Positions 8,440 to 16,518 of a stretch of 64,000 nucleotides of DNA are shown piece after piece (within the stretch, counting starts at the first letter, position 1; the number at the start of each line of letters is the position of its first letter). The notes beneath the pieces were generated by a model, which made no database searches, was not told the DNA's origin, and saw only the letters and a program-made list of their open reading frames with translations. The position numbers and the translations under genes are program-made. Origin of the DNA: CAWGUU01 sp963825765 (lineage in GTDB: Bacteria; Actinomycetota; Acidimicrobiia; Acidimicrobiales; AC-14); contig CAWGUU010000004.1 in NCBI GenBank assembly GCA_963825765.1, positions 296,100-360,099 on the forward strand, given 5' to 3'.

Positions 8440-9855
8440 ATGCGCCACCGGGACGCTCTGTTCATCGACGGCGGCTGGGTCCGGCCGTCCACCACCGACA
8501 CAATCGAGGTGCTGAACCCGGCCACCGAGGAGGTCATGGGCCGGGTGCCGGACGGGTCGGCGGCCGACGTGGACAGGGCCGTGGCCGCCGCCCGCGCCGC
8601 CTTCGGCGGGTGGGCCGCGGTGTCGGTGGAGGACCGGGCCAAGCTGCTCCAGGGCATGCACGACGCCATGGTGAGCCGGCTCACCGAGATCGGGATGATG
8701 GTGTGCGAGGAGATCGGCAGTCCCCTGCCGTTCGCCACCCTGGTGCAGGTGGCGGGCCCGCTCATGGTGCTGGGCTCGTTCCCCGGCGTCGCCCGCGCCT
8801 TCCCCTTCGAGGAGGAGGTGGGCCTGTCGCTGGTCGTCCGGGAGCCGGTCGGTGTGGTCGGCGCCATCACGCCGTGGAACTACCCGCTGCTCCTCACCAT
8901 CCACAAGGTCGGGGCGGCCCTGGCCGCGGGCTGCACGATCGTCGTCAAGCAGTCGGACCTGGCGCCGCTCACCGGCTTCGTCCTGGCGGACGCGGCGGAG
9001 GAGGTCGGGCTGCCGTCGGGTGTGCTGAACATCGTCAGCGGCCGGGGAGCCACCGGCGAGGCGCTGGTGAACCACCCCGACGTCGACATGGTCTCCTTCA
9101 GCGGCTCCTCTGCCACCGGCGCCCGGGTGGGGGCCACGGCCATGGCCGCGCTCAAGCGGGTGGCGCTGGAGCTCGGTGGCAAGTCGGCGAACGTCGTGCT
9201 CGACGACGCCGACCTGGACGAGGCTGTCGGTGCAGGTGTCCGCCAGTGCTTCATGAACGCCGGCCAGACCTGCATCGCGTGGAGCCGCATGATCGTCCCC
9301 CGCCAGCGGGCCGACGAGGCGATCGAGCGGGCCGTCGAGATCGCCGGGTCCTTCGTGCTGGGCGACCCGCTCGACCCGGCCACCACCATGGGGCCCGTGA
9401 TCTCGGCCGAGCATCGGTCGAGGGTGCAGGCCGCGATCCAGGCGGGCGTCGACGAGGGGGCCACCCTGGTTGCCGGCGGTGCCAGTCCGCCCGCCGGGCT
9501 CGGCAGGGGCTGGTTCGTCAGGCCGACGGTGTTCACCGGCGTCACCAACGCCATGTCGGTCGGGCGGGAGGAGATCTTCGGACCGGTGGTGTCGATCATG
9601 GTCCACGACGGCGACGACGACGCCGTGGCCATCGCCAACGACAGCCCGTACGGCCTCCACGGGGCGGTGTACTCCGCCGACTGCGACAGGGCCATGGCCG
9701 TCGCCCGGCGGATCCGCACCGGGATGATCGGCATCAACGGCGGCGGGTTCGACGCCGTCGCGCCGTGGGGCGGCTACAAGCGGTCCGGGATCGGGAGGGA
9801 GCTCGGGAAGTTCGGGCTCGAGCCCTACCTCGAGGTGAAGTCGGTGCTCCGGTAG
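8440..9855 (+). CDS. Aldehyde dehydrogenase family protein
   Basis: 471 residues, NAD(P)-dependent aldehyde dehydrogenase fold. TPWNYPLLL marks the cofactor loop, VALELGGKSANVV holds the general-base glutamate, and NAGQTCIAWSRM the catalytic cysteine. FGPVVSIM and NDSPYGLHGAVYS are the C-terminal landmarks. Substrate is not predictable. It begins 21 bases after the Fpg/Nei gene, and its stop codon is immediately followed by the GTG of the AlkA-like gene, so the three appear to be one operon. An aldehyde dehydrogenase between DNA glycosylases might detoxify aldehydes that damage DNA, but this is only an inference from position. Confidence 0.9.
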   Translation: MRHRDALFIDGGWVRPSTTDTIEVLNPATEEVMGRVPDGSAADVDRAVAAARAAFGGWAAVSVEDRAKLLQGMHDAMVSRLTEIGMMVCEEIGSPLPFATLVQVAGPLMVLGSFPGVARAFPFEEEVGLSLVVREPVGVVGAITPWNYPLLLTIHKVGAALAAGCTIVVKQSDLAPLTGFVLADAAEEVGLPSGVLNIVSGRGATGEALVNHPDVDMVSFSGSSATGARVGATAMAALKRVALELGGKSANVVLDDADLDEAVGAGVRQCFMNAGQTCIAWSRMIVPRQRADEAIERAVEIAGSFVLGDPLDPATTMGPVISAEHRSRVQAAIQAGVDEGATLVAGGASPPAGLGRGWFVRPTVFTGVTNAMSVGREEIFGPVVSIMVHDGDDDAVAIANDSPYGLHGAVYSADCDRAMAVARRIRTGMIGINGGGFDAVAPWGGYKRSGIGRELGKFGLEPYLEVKSVLR

Positions 9856-10791
9856 GTGCCCGAACTGTCCGAGGTGCCCGAATCCGGGCACGCCCGCTCG
9901 ATCGTCCCGCCCCACCCGGTCGACCTCCGCCACACCCTCGGGCCCCTCCGGCGGGGCCCGTCCGACCCGACGACGCGGATCGGGGCCGACGGGGTGTGGC
10001 GGGCGACGCGCACGCCCGAGGGCCCGGCGACGACGCTGATCTCCGCTGCTGGCGGCAACGGCCAGCTGACCATGCGGGCGTGGGGGAGCGGCGCGGCCTG
10101 GGCGCTGGAGGCTTTCCCGGCGCTCGTCGGCGCGGAGGACACCGGCGCCGTCCCCGCCGGCAACCCCGTGGTCGACGAGCTGGTCCGGCGGTTCCCGGGA
10201 ATGCGCATCGGGCGCAGCCAGGCCGTCGTCGAAGCACTCGTGCCGTCGATCATCGAGCAGAAGGTCGTCGGCGTCGAGGCCTACCGCTCCTACGCCCGGC
10301 TCGTTCGGGCACTGGGCGAGCCGGCACCCGGGCCGGCGCCTGCCGGTCTGCGTGTCCCGCCGTCACCTCGCACGCTGGCGGCCACCCCGTCGTACGTCTT
10401 CCACCGCTTCGGGGTCGAGCGGAAACGGGCCGACACCGTCCGGATCGCCTGCTCCTGCGCGGCCCGGCTGGAGGAAACCCTCACGCTGGACCGGGACACT
10501 GCCCACCGGCGCCTCACCGCCCTCCCGGGCATCGGGGCGTGGACCGCGGCTGAGGTGGCCCTCGTCGCCCTTGGCGACGCCGACGCCGTCAGCGTCGGTG
10601 ACTACCACCTCCCGCACCTCGTGGCATGGGCCCTCGCCGGCGAGCCAAGAGCGGACGACGCCCGCATGCTCGAGCTCCTCGAGCCGTTCCGGGGACAGCG
10701 GGGACGGGTGATCCGGCTCATCGCCTCGGGCCACGCCGGACCGCCGCGCCGAGGACCGAGGATGCCGCTCCGCTCCATCGCCCGGATGTGA
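9856..10791 (+). CDS. AlkA-like DNA-3-methyladenine glycosylase (HhH-GPD)
   Basis: 311 residues. The HhH-GPD superfamily is shown by the hairpin LTALPGIGAWTAAEVALVAL and the catalytic aspartate in SVGDYHLPHL. PSIIEQKVVGVEAYRSYARL is the conserved helix before the hairpin. The N-terminal third (GADGVWRATRTPEGPATTLI) resembles the AlkA N-terminal domain. AlkA enzymes excise alkylated purines. No 4Fe-4S cysteines are present, as expected for AlkA. The GTG start at 9856 follows the previous stop codon with no gap, strong evidence for translational coupling with the aldehyde dehydrogenase. An in-frame extension of the start is impossible because of that stop. Confidence 0.85.
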   Translation: MPELSEVPESGHARSIVPPHPVDLRHTLGPLRRGPSDPTTRIGADGVWRATRTPEGPATTLISAAGGNGQLTMRAWGSGAAWALEAFPALVGAEDTGAVPAGNPVVDELVRRFPGMRIGRSQAVVEALVPSIIEQKVVGVEAYRSYARLVRALGEPAPGPAPAGLRVPPSPRTLAATPSYVFHRFGVERKRADTVRIACSCAARLEETLTLDRDTAHRRLTALPGIGAWTAAEVALVALGDADAVSVGDYHLPHLVAWALAGEPRADDARMLELLEPFRGQRGRVIRLIASGHAGPPRRGPRMPLRSIARM

Positions 10792-11235
10792 TCGTGCGGC
10801 CGCGGGGCATCGTCCGTCACAGAGCCGTAACAGTGTGTGTCTTGACATGCGCGGGGCTCGGCGCGAGCCTGACGTGCGCATCAGTTCCTTCAATGAGAGG
10901 AAGGTGCTTTGGTGTCAGCGACAACCACCGACAGCGGAGACGGCAGTCCGCCCGCCTAGGTACGCAGGGCCCCATCCGGTCTGCTCTCACGTCGTCCGGC
11001 TGTCCTAGAGCCGCCAACGCAGACCCAGGCCTCCTCCTCACGACCGAGGTGGGCCTCGCTCCGAGCGACGGGCGCTTCCGACACCATGCCCGGACCGGAG
11101 ACGCAGACCGAAACGAACGCGTGCGAGGCACCGAGTGGTCGGTGCCTCGCTGCGCGTGCGCGGAAGGAGGTGCGGATCCCGGGCCCCGACCATCCCCGGT
11201 CGGAGCTGCTTCGGGGCCTCGTAGGATCGGGAGAG
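10792..11235. other. Intergenic region upstream of the GAF-ANTAR gene
   Basis: 444 bases without a convincing gene. It contains a TTGACA at 10842 that could be a -35 element, although no clear -10 follows. At 10912 a GTG with a good AGGAAGG upstream opens a 15-codon reading frame ending at 10959; it might be a leader peptide but nothing supports translation beyond the ribosome site. A strong hairpin lies at 11123-11150. Confidence 0.5.
11123..11150 (+). promoter_or_regulatory. Perfect 12-bp stem-loop in the leader of the GAF-ANTAR gene
   Basis: GCGAGGCACCGA, loop GTGG, TCGGTGCCTCGC: a perfect 12-bp stem with a 4-base loop, ending 85 bases before the start codon. There is no T-run, so it is not a classic terminator. 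It may be an attenuator or a Rho-independent-like stop without U tract. ANTAR proteins bind paired hairpins with six-base loops; this one has a four-base loop and a second partner was not found. Confidence 0.5.
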
Positions 11236-11952
11236 ATGCCCCAGCGGCGAGTGCAGGACATGGAGTTGGCCGAGACCTTCGCCGAGGTCGCCAGGGTCCT
11301 CTTGGAGGACCGCGACGTCGAAGGCACGCTGACGCGCATCTGCCAGCTGGCGGTGAGGACGGTCGACAGCTGCGAGGCGGCGGGCATCTCGATCGCCGAG
11401 GGCACATGGGTCACCTCACGGTCGACCTCCGACGACCTGCCCTGCGTCCTCGACGACATCCAGTCCGAGACCCAGCAGGGCCCGTGCGTCGACGCCATCA
11501 AGGAGCACAAGGTCTTCGTCACCGGCTCGCTTTCGCACGAGGAGCGCTGGCCGGAGTTCGCCAAGCGGGCGCATGCGGAGACGGGCGTCGAGAGCATCCT
11601 GTCGCTGCGCCTCTTCGAAAGTGAGAACACCATGGGGGCGCTCAACCTCTACAGCCAGCAGCCCGACGCGTTCGACGACCAGGACGTGGCGGTGGCGTCG
11701 GTGTTCGCCGCACATGCGGCCGTGGCGCTGGCGAACGCCCAGCACGGCGCGCAGCTCGAGAACAAGGCCAGCAGCCGCGACCTCATCGGCATGGCCAAGG
11801 GGATCATCATCGCCCGGCAGCACGTCTCCGAAGACGAGGCCTTCGACGTGCTGCGCCGGGCGTCCCAGCGGATGAACGTCAAGCTCCGGGAGCTGGCGGC
11901 ACGGGTCGTCTACCCGAAGCCCGCCGACGGGCCCGTCCCCGGCACCGACTAG
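11236..11952 (+). CDS. GAF and ANTAR domain transcription antitermination regulator
   Basis: 238 residues. A GAF sensor domain (about 10-155; FAEVARVLLEDRDVEGTL to ASVFAAHAAVALANAQ) is followed by an ANTAR RNA-binding domain (about 165-220; LIGMAKGIIIARQHVSEDEA then FDVLRRASQRMNVKLRELA). ANTAR proteins act as RNA-binding antiterminators. In Actinomycetota GAF-ANTAR proteins are frequent and their ligand is usually unknown. The DDIQSETQQGPCVDAI segment is the usual GAF loop of this actinobacterial subgroup. The ATG at 11236 with GGGAGAG upstream was chosen; a longer frame begins at 11086 but crosses the hairpin. Alone in its transcription unit, converging on the SGNH gene. Confidence 0.88.
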   Translation: MPQRRVQDMELAETFAEVARVLLEDRDVEGTLTRICQLAVRTVDSCEAAGISIAEGTWVTSRSTSDDLPCVLDDIQSETQQGPCVDAIKEHKVFVTGSLSHEERWPEFAKRAHAETGVESILSLRLFESENTMGALNLYSQQPDAFDDQDVAVASVFAAHAAVALANAQHGAQLENKASSRDLIGMAKGIIIARQHVSEDEAFDVLRRASQRMNVKLRELAARVVYPKPADGPVPGTD

Positions 11953-11976
11953 CCACACCCGGACGAGGACGACACG

Positions 11977-12675
11977 TCACGCCTCGACCACCTCGGCGAA
12001 CGCTGCCGCCCAGTCGGCGTAGCCGAGGTCGGCGGGGTGGAAGTGGTCCTCCGCGAACTTGTCCCTCCACGGCGGGCCCGTGTGTGCGAAGACGTCGGCC
12101 ACGACCAGCCCGGCCTCGTCCGCCGCCGACCGAACGATTGCATTCAGGGCCGCCACCCGCTCGGCCCACATTCCCTGCGGCAGGGTCGCAACCACCGACC
12201 CGGTGGGCAGCCGGGCGACGATCTCCCGCAGCTCCCCCTCGACCTGCGCCAGCGGCGTCCGGCGGACGACGTCGTTCGAGCCGATGGCACACGTGACGAG
12301 GTCGGGGAGCGTGCCCAACGCGTCGAGCCGGGGTAGCTGCGACGCCACGACGTCGGAGGCCCGGGCACCCGACTTGGACAGGTTCAGCACCCGCCACGTC
12401 TGCCCCGTCCGACCCTCCAGGATCCGGCGCAGCTGCCCGACATAGCCCTGGTCGAAGGCGGAGGCGCCGATGCCCTGGGCCGTCGAGTCGCCAAGGACGA
12501 CCCAGAGGGGTCCGGCCGCCGCGCCCGGGGCCAGGGCGGCCATGTTCGACGTGTCCCATGCCTGGGCGTAGAGGGGCACCTGGGCCCGGACCCGCCGCAG
12601 CCCGGGTACCGCCTCCTGCACCAGGCGGCTGGCCACCCGGGCCGGGAACGACCGCGCCGGACGCCACCGCATCAC
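11977..12675 (-). CDS. SGNH/GDSL-family hydrolase
   Basis: 232 residues. The block I serine is in WVVLGDSTAQGIGA (about residue 63), block III is IGSNDVVR, and the C-terminal catalytic pair Asp-His is in DHFHPADLGYADWA. These are the SGNH esterase motifs. The N-terminal 40 residues contain no convincing signal peptide, so the enzyme is probably cytosolic. Substrate unknown (acyl esters). Start is GTG 12675 or ATG 12672, both immediately after a TGA that closes a 28-codon frame upstream, so the two may be translationally coupled. Converges with the GAF-ANTAR gene. Confidence 0.85.
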   Translation of the reverse strand: MMRWRPARSFPARVASRLVQEAVPGLRRVRAQVPLYAQAWDTSNMAALAPGAAAGPLWVVLGDSTAQGIGASAFDQGYVGQLRRILEGRTGQTWRVLNLSKSGARASDVVASQLPRLDALGTLPDLVTCAIGSNDVVRRTPLAQVEGELREIVARLPTGSVVATLPQGMWAERVAALNAIVRSAADEAGLVVADVFAHTGPPWRDKFAEDHFHPADLGYADWAAAFAEVVEA

Positions 12676-12762
12676 TCAGTCGGCCGCCGCGCCAGGGAGG
12701 GCCTCGACCGGCCCGTAGGCTCTGGCCAGGCCTTCCACCAGGACAGCAGGGGAGTCGGACAT
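12676..12762 (-). pseudogene. 28-codon frame resembling the first strand of an ABC ATPase
   Basis: A short frame MSDSPAVLVEGLARAYG, continuing PVEALPG, then stop. It matches the usual opening of ABC transporter ATPases (strand, then xLxKxYGxVxALxGVdl) but ends before the Walker A. The stop TGA abuts the GTGATG start of the SGNH gene. It may be a truncated relic or a short upstream peptide whose translation delivers ribosomes to the SGNH gene. No good Shine-Dalgarno is present. Confidence 0.35.
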
Positions 12763-12819
12763 GCTCCAGGCAAGGTACCGGAGGGGAATTGCCTCTCCCG
12801 GCGGGCGTTGGCCCACGTG

Positions 12820-13551
12820 ATGACCACGACACGCACACCCGTTGTCGACGTCCGCCGGGCCGACGAGCGCTTCGTCACCCGACTGCCGTGGCTCGACTCG
12901 CACCACTCGTTCAGCTTCTCCCGGCACTACGACCCGGCCAACACCCACCACGGGCTGCTGCTGGTCAGCAACGACGACGTGGTGCGGGCCGGCACCGGGT
13001 TCAGCACCCACCCCCACCAGGACATGGAGATCGTCACATGGGTCCTGTCCGGCGAGCTCGAGCACAAGGACTCGGCCGGCCACAAGGGCCTGATCTACCC
13101 CGGCCTGGCCCAGCGCATGAGCGCCGGCACCGGCATCTGGCACTCCGAGATGAACCCGTCGGCCGGCGAGGACGTCCATTTCGTGCAGATGTGGGTGCTG
13201 CCCGACACCGAACGGATCGACCCGGGCTACGAGCAGCTCGACGTCAACGCCGAGCTGGAGAAGGGTGGCCTGGTGCCGATCGCGTCGGGCCGCGGCCACG
13301 ACGCCGCCATCGCCATCCGCCAGCGCGACGCCGTCCTCTGGGGAGGCCGTCTGGCCCCCGGCGAGGTCGTGTCGGTGCCGGACTCGCGGTTCGCCCACGT
13401 GTTCGTCGCTCGGGGCGACGTGGCGCTGGAGGGCCCGGACGGCGTGCTGCACGCCGGTGACGCGGCCCGGCTCACCGGCGCCGGCGCTCCCACCCTGGTG
13501 GCCGACGCCGACGGTGACGGGGCCGAGGTCCTGATCTGGGAGATGCGGTGA
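12820..13551 (+). CDS. Pirin family protein (bicupin)
   Basis: 243 residues with the pirin cupin pattern. SHHSFSFSRHYDP, the metal ligands in THPHQDMEIVTWVLSGELEH and AGTGIWHSEMN, and a second, less conserved cupin after residue 160. Bacterial pirins bind a metal ion and some act as quercetin 2,3-dioxygenases or as redox-linked regulators; which role applies is unknown. The start is ATG 12820, giving MTTTRTPVVDV. The last four bases overlap the GTG of the next gene (GTGA), so the two are coupled. Divergent from the SGNH gene across 144 bases. Confidence 0.9.
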   Translation: MTTTRTPVVDVRRADERFVTRLPWLDSHHSFSFSRHYDPANTHHGLLLVSNDDVVRAGTGFSTHPHQDMEIVTWVLSGELEHKDSAGHKGLIYPGLAQRMSAGTGIWHSEMNPSAGEDVHFVQMWVLPDTERIDPGYEQLDVNAELEKGGLVPIASGRGHDAAIAIRQRDAVLWGGRLAPGEVVSVPDSRFAHVFVARGDVALEGPDGVLHAGDAARLTGAGAPTLVADADGDGAEVLIWEMR

Positions 13552-14429
13552 CGGCGGTCCGCGTGGGCACCACGGCGGGCCTGTACGTCATCGAGGAGTA
13601 CACCGAGCTCGTCGACACGGTGCCCGTCACCGCCATCTCGGGCCGCTACATGGTGCTGGGAGGCAACACCGTCTGCCAGGAGGAGGACCCGGTCGCGACC
13701 GCCGTCGATTTCGACGGCCCGCCCGCCACCTGCCTCCTGTCGACGGGCTCGGACCTCCTGGCCGGGACCCGGGAGGCACACCTGGTGCGGCTGGGCGAGG
13801 GCGGTGGCGCCCCTGTCGACTCCTTCGACAACGCCGCCGGCCGGGAGACCTGGTACACCCCTCACGGCGGCCCGCCGACCACGCGGTCCCTCGCCGCCGC
13901 CGACGACGGCACGCTCTACGCCAACGTCCACGTGGGCGGGATCCTGCGCTCGGCCGACGGCGGGGCGTCCTGGACGCCCACCATCGACATCGACGCCGAC
14001 GTCCACCAGGTCGTCACCGTCCCAGGAGTGCCCGGCATGGTCCTCGCCGCCTCGGCCCGCGGCCTCGAGCAGAGCGAGGACGGCGGCGAGACCTGGATCA
14101 CGATCTTCTCGGGGCTCCACGCCTCCTACGCCCGGGCCGTCGCCGCCAGCGAGGAGTTCATGTTCCTGTCGGTGTCCAGGGGACCCGACGGCGACCAGGC
14201 CGCCGTCTACCGCCGGCCCGTGGGCGTCCGCCGCCGGTTCGAGCGCTGCCGCAAGGGTCTGCCCTGGTCGTTCACCGAGAACGTCGACACCGCCTGCCTG
14301 AGCGCCGCCGGCGACGTCGTCGCCTTCGCGGTCGACGGCTCGGTGTTCGTCTCCAGGAACGGCGGCGTCGACTGGGACGAAGAAGTCCGCCGCCTACCCC
14401 CCATCACCTGCGTCCAGGTCGGCCCGTAG
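13548..14429 (+). CDS. BNR/Asp-box beta-propeller protein (WD40/YVTN-like)
   Basis: 293 residues. Three Asp-box motifs are visible: SADGGASW, SEDGGETW and SRNGGVDW, spaced as blades of a beta-propeller. No signal peptide, so it is probably cytosolic. The fold occurs in sialidases, photosystem assembly factor HCF136 and many uncharacterised proteins; no sialidase catalytic residues could be found. Translationally coupled to the pirin gene (4-base overlap), which suggests the two work together, but the process is unknown. Ends at a strong hairpin shared with the convergent HtrA gene. Confidence 0.78.
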   Translation: MTAVRVGTTAGLYVIEEYTELVDTVPVTAISGRYMVLGGNTVCQEEDPVATAVDFDGPPATCLLSTGSDLLAGTREAHLVRLGEGGGAPVDSFDNAAGRETWYTPHGGPPTTRSLAAADDGTLYANVHVGGILRSADGGASWTPTIDIDADVHQVVTVPGVPGMVLAASARGLEQSEDGGETWITIFSGLHASYARAVAASEEFMFLSVSRGPDGDQAAVYRRPVGVRRRFERCRKGLPWSFTENVDTACLSAAGDVVAFAVDGSVFVSRNGGVDWDEEVRRLPPITCVQVGP

Positions 14430-14443
14430 GCCTGCCGACCGCG

Positions 14444-14489
14444 TCGAATGTGCAAGAGACCCTCTATATGCGGGTCTTTGCACAATCGA
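14444..14489. terminator. Hairpin between convergent genes
   Basis: TCGAATGTGCAAGAGACCC pairs with GGGTCTTTGCACAATCGA across an 9-base CTCTATATGC-type loop; the arms match except for one extra base and one mismatch. It lies between the stops of the BNR gene (plus) and the first HtrA-like gene (minus), the place for a bidirectional terminator. Unlike its surroundings it is relatively AT-rich. Confidence 0.7.
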
Positions 14490-14505
14490 CTCGGCGAGGA
14501 CGGGC

Positions 14506-15495
14506 TCAGTCCACCAGCTCGGTCGGCGTCACCGTGACCGACTCGACCTGACCCCGCCGGAAGACGCCCACCGGTACCGGCTTGCCGATGCGGTCGGCGG
14601 TCATGAGCCGCTGCAGCGCACCGACGTCGGCGGTGGCCACGCCGTCGACCGACAGGATGATGTCCTCGGTGCCGAGCCCGGCCCTGGCCGCGGGGCTGCC
14701 GGCGACCACCGTCAGCACCTCGATGCCCTTCTCCTGGCCCGTGGCCCGGGCGGCCTTCGGCGGCAGCGGGCGGGAACCGCCGGCGATGCCGAGGTAGGCC
14801 CGGCGCACCCGGCCCTCGTTCATGAGGGTCGTGATCAGGGACCGGATCGTGCCGTTGATGGGGATGGCGAGCCCCAGGCCCTGGCCGATGCCGGGGCCCA
14901 CGACCGCGGTGTTGATGCCGACCACGTGGCCGTTGCCGTCGGCGAGGGCGCCGCCCGAGTTGCCCGGGTGGAGGGCGGCGTCGGTCTGGATCACGTTCTC
15001 CACCAGCCTGCCGCTGCGCCCCGACACGGGGAAGGACCGCCCCAGGGCGCTGACGACGCCGGCGCTCACCGATCCGGCGAATCCGAGCGGGTTGCCGATG
15101 GCGACGACCAGCTGTCCGACCTGTAGCCGGTCGGCGTCGCCGAGGGTGGCGGCCACCAAACCGTCGCCGCGGGCCCGGATGACCGCGAGGTCCGACAGGC
15201 GGTCGGTGCCGATCACCTCGAAGTCGGTCTCGTGGCCGTCGGCGAAGGTGGCCGAGCCGCCCGGCGCCCGGTCGACGACGTGGGCCGACGTGAGCATGAA
15301 GCCGTCGGCGGTGACCACCACCGCCGATCCGGAACCCTGTTGCTGGCGGCCGCCGGGCACCGGCGCCATCACCCGCAGGCTGGCCACCGAGGGGAGCAGC
15401 CGCTGGGCGACGGTTGTCACCACCTGCGAGTAGGCGTCGAGGGCGCCAACGCCGGGCGGGTCGGGCACCGACGGTTCCGGTCGCAGTCCCGTCAT
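14506..15495 (-). CDS. HtrA/DegP-like serine protease with PDZ domain
   Basis: 329 residues. Trypsin-like domain with complete triad: His72 (TSAHVVD), Asp102 (SDLAVI), Ser180 (HPGNSGGA). A PDZ domain follows (about 240-325: YLGIAGGSRPLPPKAAR, AGSPAARAGLGTEDIILSVD). HtrA enzymes degrade or guard misfolded proteins. Unusually for the family there is no signal peptide or membrane anchor, so it should work in the cytosol. It starts with ATG eight bases after the stop of a second HtrA-like gene, forming a tandem pair, divergent from an HxlR regulator. Confidence 0.9.
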   Translation of the reverse strand: MTGLRPEPSVPDPPGVGALDAYSQVVTTVAQRLLPSVASLRVMAPVPGGRQQQGSGSAVVVTADGFMLTSAHVVDRAPGGSATFADGHETDFEVIGTDRLSDLAVIRARGDGLVAATLGDADRLQVGQLVVAIGNPLGFAGSVSAGVVSALGRSFPVSGRSGRLVENVIQTDAALHPGNSGGALADGNGHVVGINTAVVGPGIGQGLGLAIPINGTIRSLITTLMNEGRVRRAYLGIAGGSRPLPPKAARATGQEKGIEVLTVVAGSPAARAGLGTEDIILSVDGVATADVGALQRLMTADRIGKPVPVGVFRRGQVESVTVTPTELVD

Positions 15496-15503
15496 CGACA
15501 CCG

Positions 15504-16430
15504 CTACGCCGATCCCTCGTCGCGGGTGGCGCCGGGGCCGAAGGTCACCGCCACCGACAGCTCCTCCGCGCCTCGGACCACGGCGAGGGTGAGCGTGGCG
15601 TCGTCGGCCAGCCCGTCCAGGGCGGCGTGGAGGTCGTCGACGGTGGTGACGGGGTTGCCCGCCGCCTCCACGATCAGGTCGCCCTGGCGCAGGCCGGCTC
15701 CGGCCGCGGGACCGTCCTCGTCGACCACCCTGACCAGCACGCCGTCGCGGTCGGGCAGGCCCACCGACCGGCGCAGGTGACGGGCCGCCTTGCCCGGCAC
15801 CAGGCCCACGCCCAGGTACCGGCGCGACGCCGACTCGCCCCGCCCGAGGGCGTCGACCCGCGCACGGAGGTCGGCGTCGGCGGGCAACGCGAGGTAGAAG
15901 CCCTCGCTCAGGCGGTTGGTGTTGATGCCGAGGAACCTGCCGTCGGCGTCGACCACCGGACCGCCCGACGAGCCCTTCGCCATCGGGGCGGTGTGCTCGA
16001 CGCTCCCGCTCACCCGCCGTCCCCGCGGGCCGCGGAACGACTGGCCCACCGACGACACCTGCCCGAGCGTGACCCGCAGCCCGCGCCCGCCGGGGTTGGC
16101 CAGGGCGAACACCGGGGTCCCGACCGTCACCGACCCGTCTCCCCACTCCACGGGCGAGGCGCCGGCGGTGTCGGCCGTCAGCACCGCCAGGTCGCCGTCG
16201 ACGTCGATGCCCGCCACGCTGGCGGTGACCGAGTGGCCGTCGTCGAAGGTGAGCGGCACCTCCTGGCCGTGGACGTTGTGGGCGTTGGTCAGCACCAACC
16301 CGTCGCCGATCACGACGGCCGATCCCTGCCCCCACCCGTGGCCGATGCCGGCGACCGCCGGGCCCACCTTGGCCGCCACCGCTTCCGTCGCCTGCTGGAT
16401 CTGCTCGAGTACCCCTGTTGCTGCCGACAT
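15504..16430 (-). CDS. Second HtrA-like serine protease with PDZ domain
   Basis: 308 residues. Triad residues are His51 (TNAHNV), Asp80 (DGDLAVL) and Ser155 (KGSSGGPVV); a PDZ domain lies at about 210-295 (YLGVGLVPGKAARHL; GPAAGAGLRQGDLIVEAAGN). Only about a third of positions look alike between this protein and its downstream neighbour, so the duplication is old. No signal peptide. First gene of a two-gene unit; 88 bases separate it from the divergent HxlR gene, and that gap contains a palindrome likely bound by the HxlR protein. Control of the protease pair by that regulator is therefore plausible. Confidence 0.88.
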   Translation of the reverse strand: MSAATGVLEQIQQATEAVAAKVGPAVAGIGHGWGQGSAVVIGDGLVLTNAHNVHGQEVPLTFDDGHSVTASVAGIDVDGDLAVLTADTAGASPVEWGDGSVTVGTPVFALANPGGRGLRVTLGQVSSVGQSFRGPRGRRVSGSVEHTAPMAKGSSGGPVVDADGRFLGINTNRLSEGFYLALPADADLRARVDALGRGESASRRYLGVGLVPGKAARHLRRSVGLPDRDGVLVRVVDEDGPAAGAGLRQGDLIVEAAGNPVTTVDDLHAALDGLADDATLTLAVVRGAEELSVAVTFGPGATRDEGSA

Positions 16431-16450
16431 CGTTCCTCCACCTGCTCGCT

Positions 16451-16475
16451 AGTGACTTGCGAGTTGCAAGTTACT
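16451..16475. promoter_or_regulatory. Candidate HxlR operator
   Basis: AGTGACTTGC GAGTT GCAAGTTACT: a 10-bp inverted repeat with 5-base spacer and one mismatch, lying in the 88-base gap between the divergent HtrA pair and the HxlR gene. Divergent position next to a winged-helix regulator and the strong symmetry support an autoregulatory site controlling both directions. Confidence 0.72.
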
Positions 16476-16518
16476 ACCATGGTGAGGGTTCGACAACCGA
16501 TGAGGCAGGATTGTTGGC

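Noticed and set aside
6553..9933. 1126-codon minus-strand frame over the glycosylase genes
   Set aside because: Only its last 354 codons (AlkZ-like) have domain content; the rest is antisense to Fpg/Nei and aldehyde dehydrogenase.
10912..10959. 15-codon leader peptide with a good ribosome site
   Set aside because: Too short to support; no attenuator logic (no run of one amino acid) and no conservation information.
11123..11150. ANTAR target RNA for the adjacent GAF-ANTAR gene
   Set aside because: ANTAR sites are paired hairpins with six-base loops containing A1 and G4; this single hairpin has a four-base loop.
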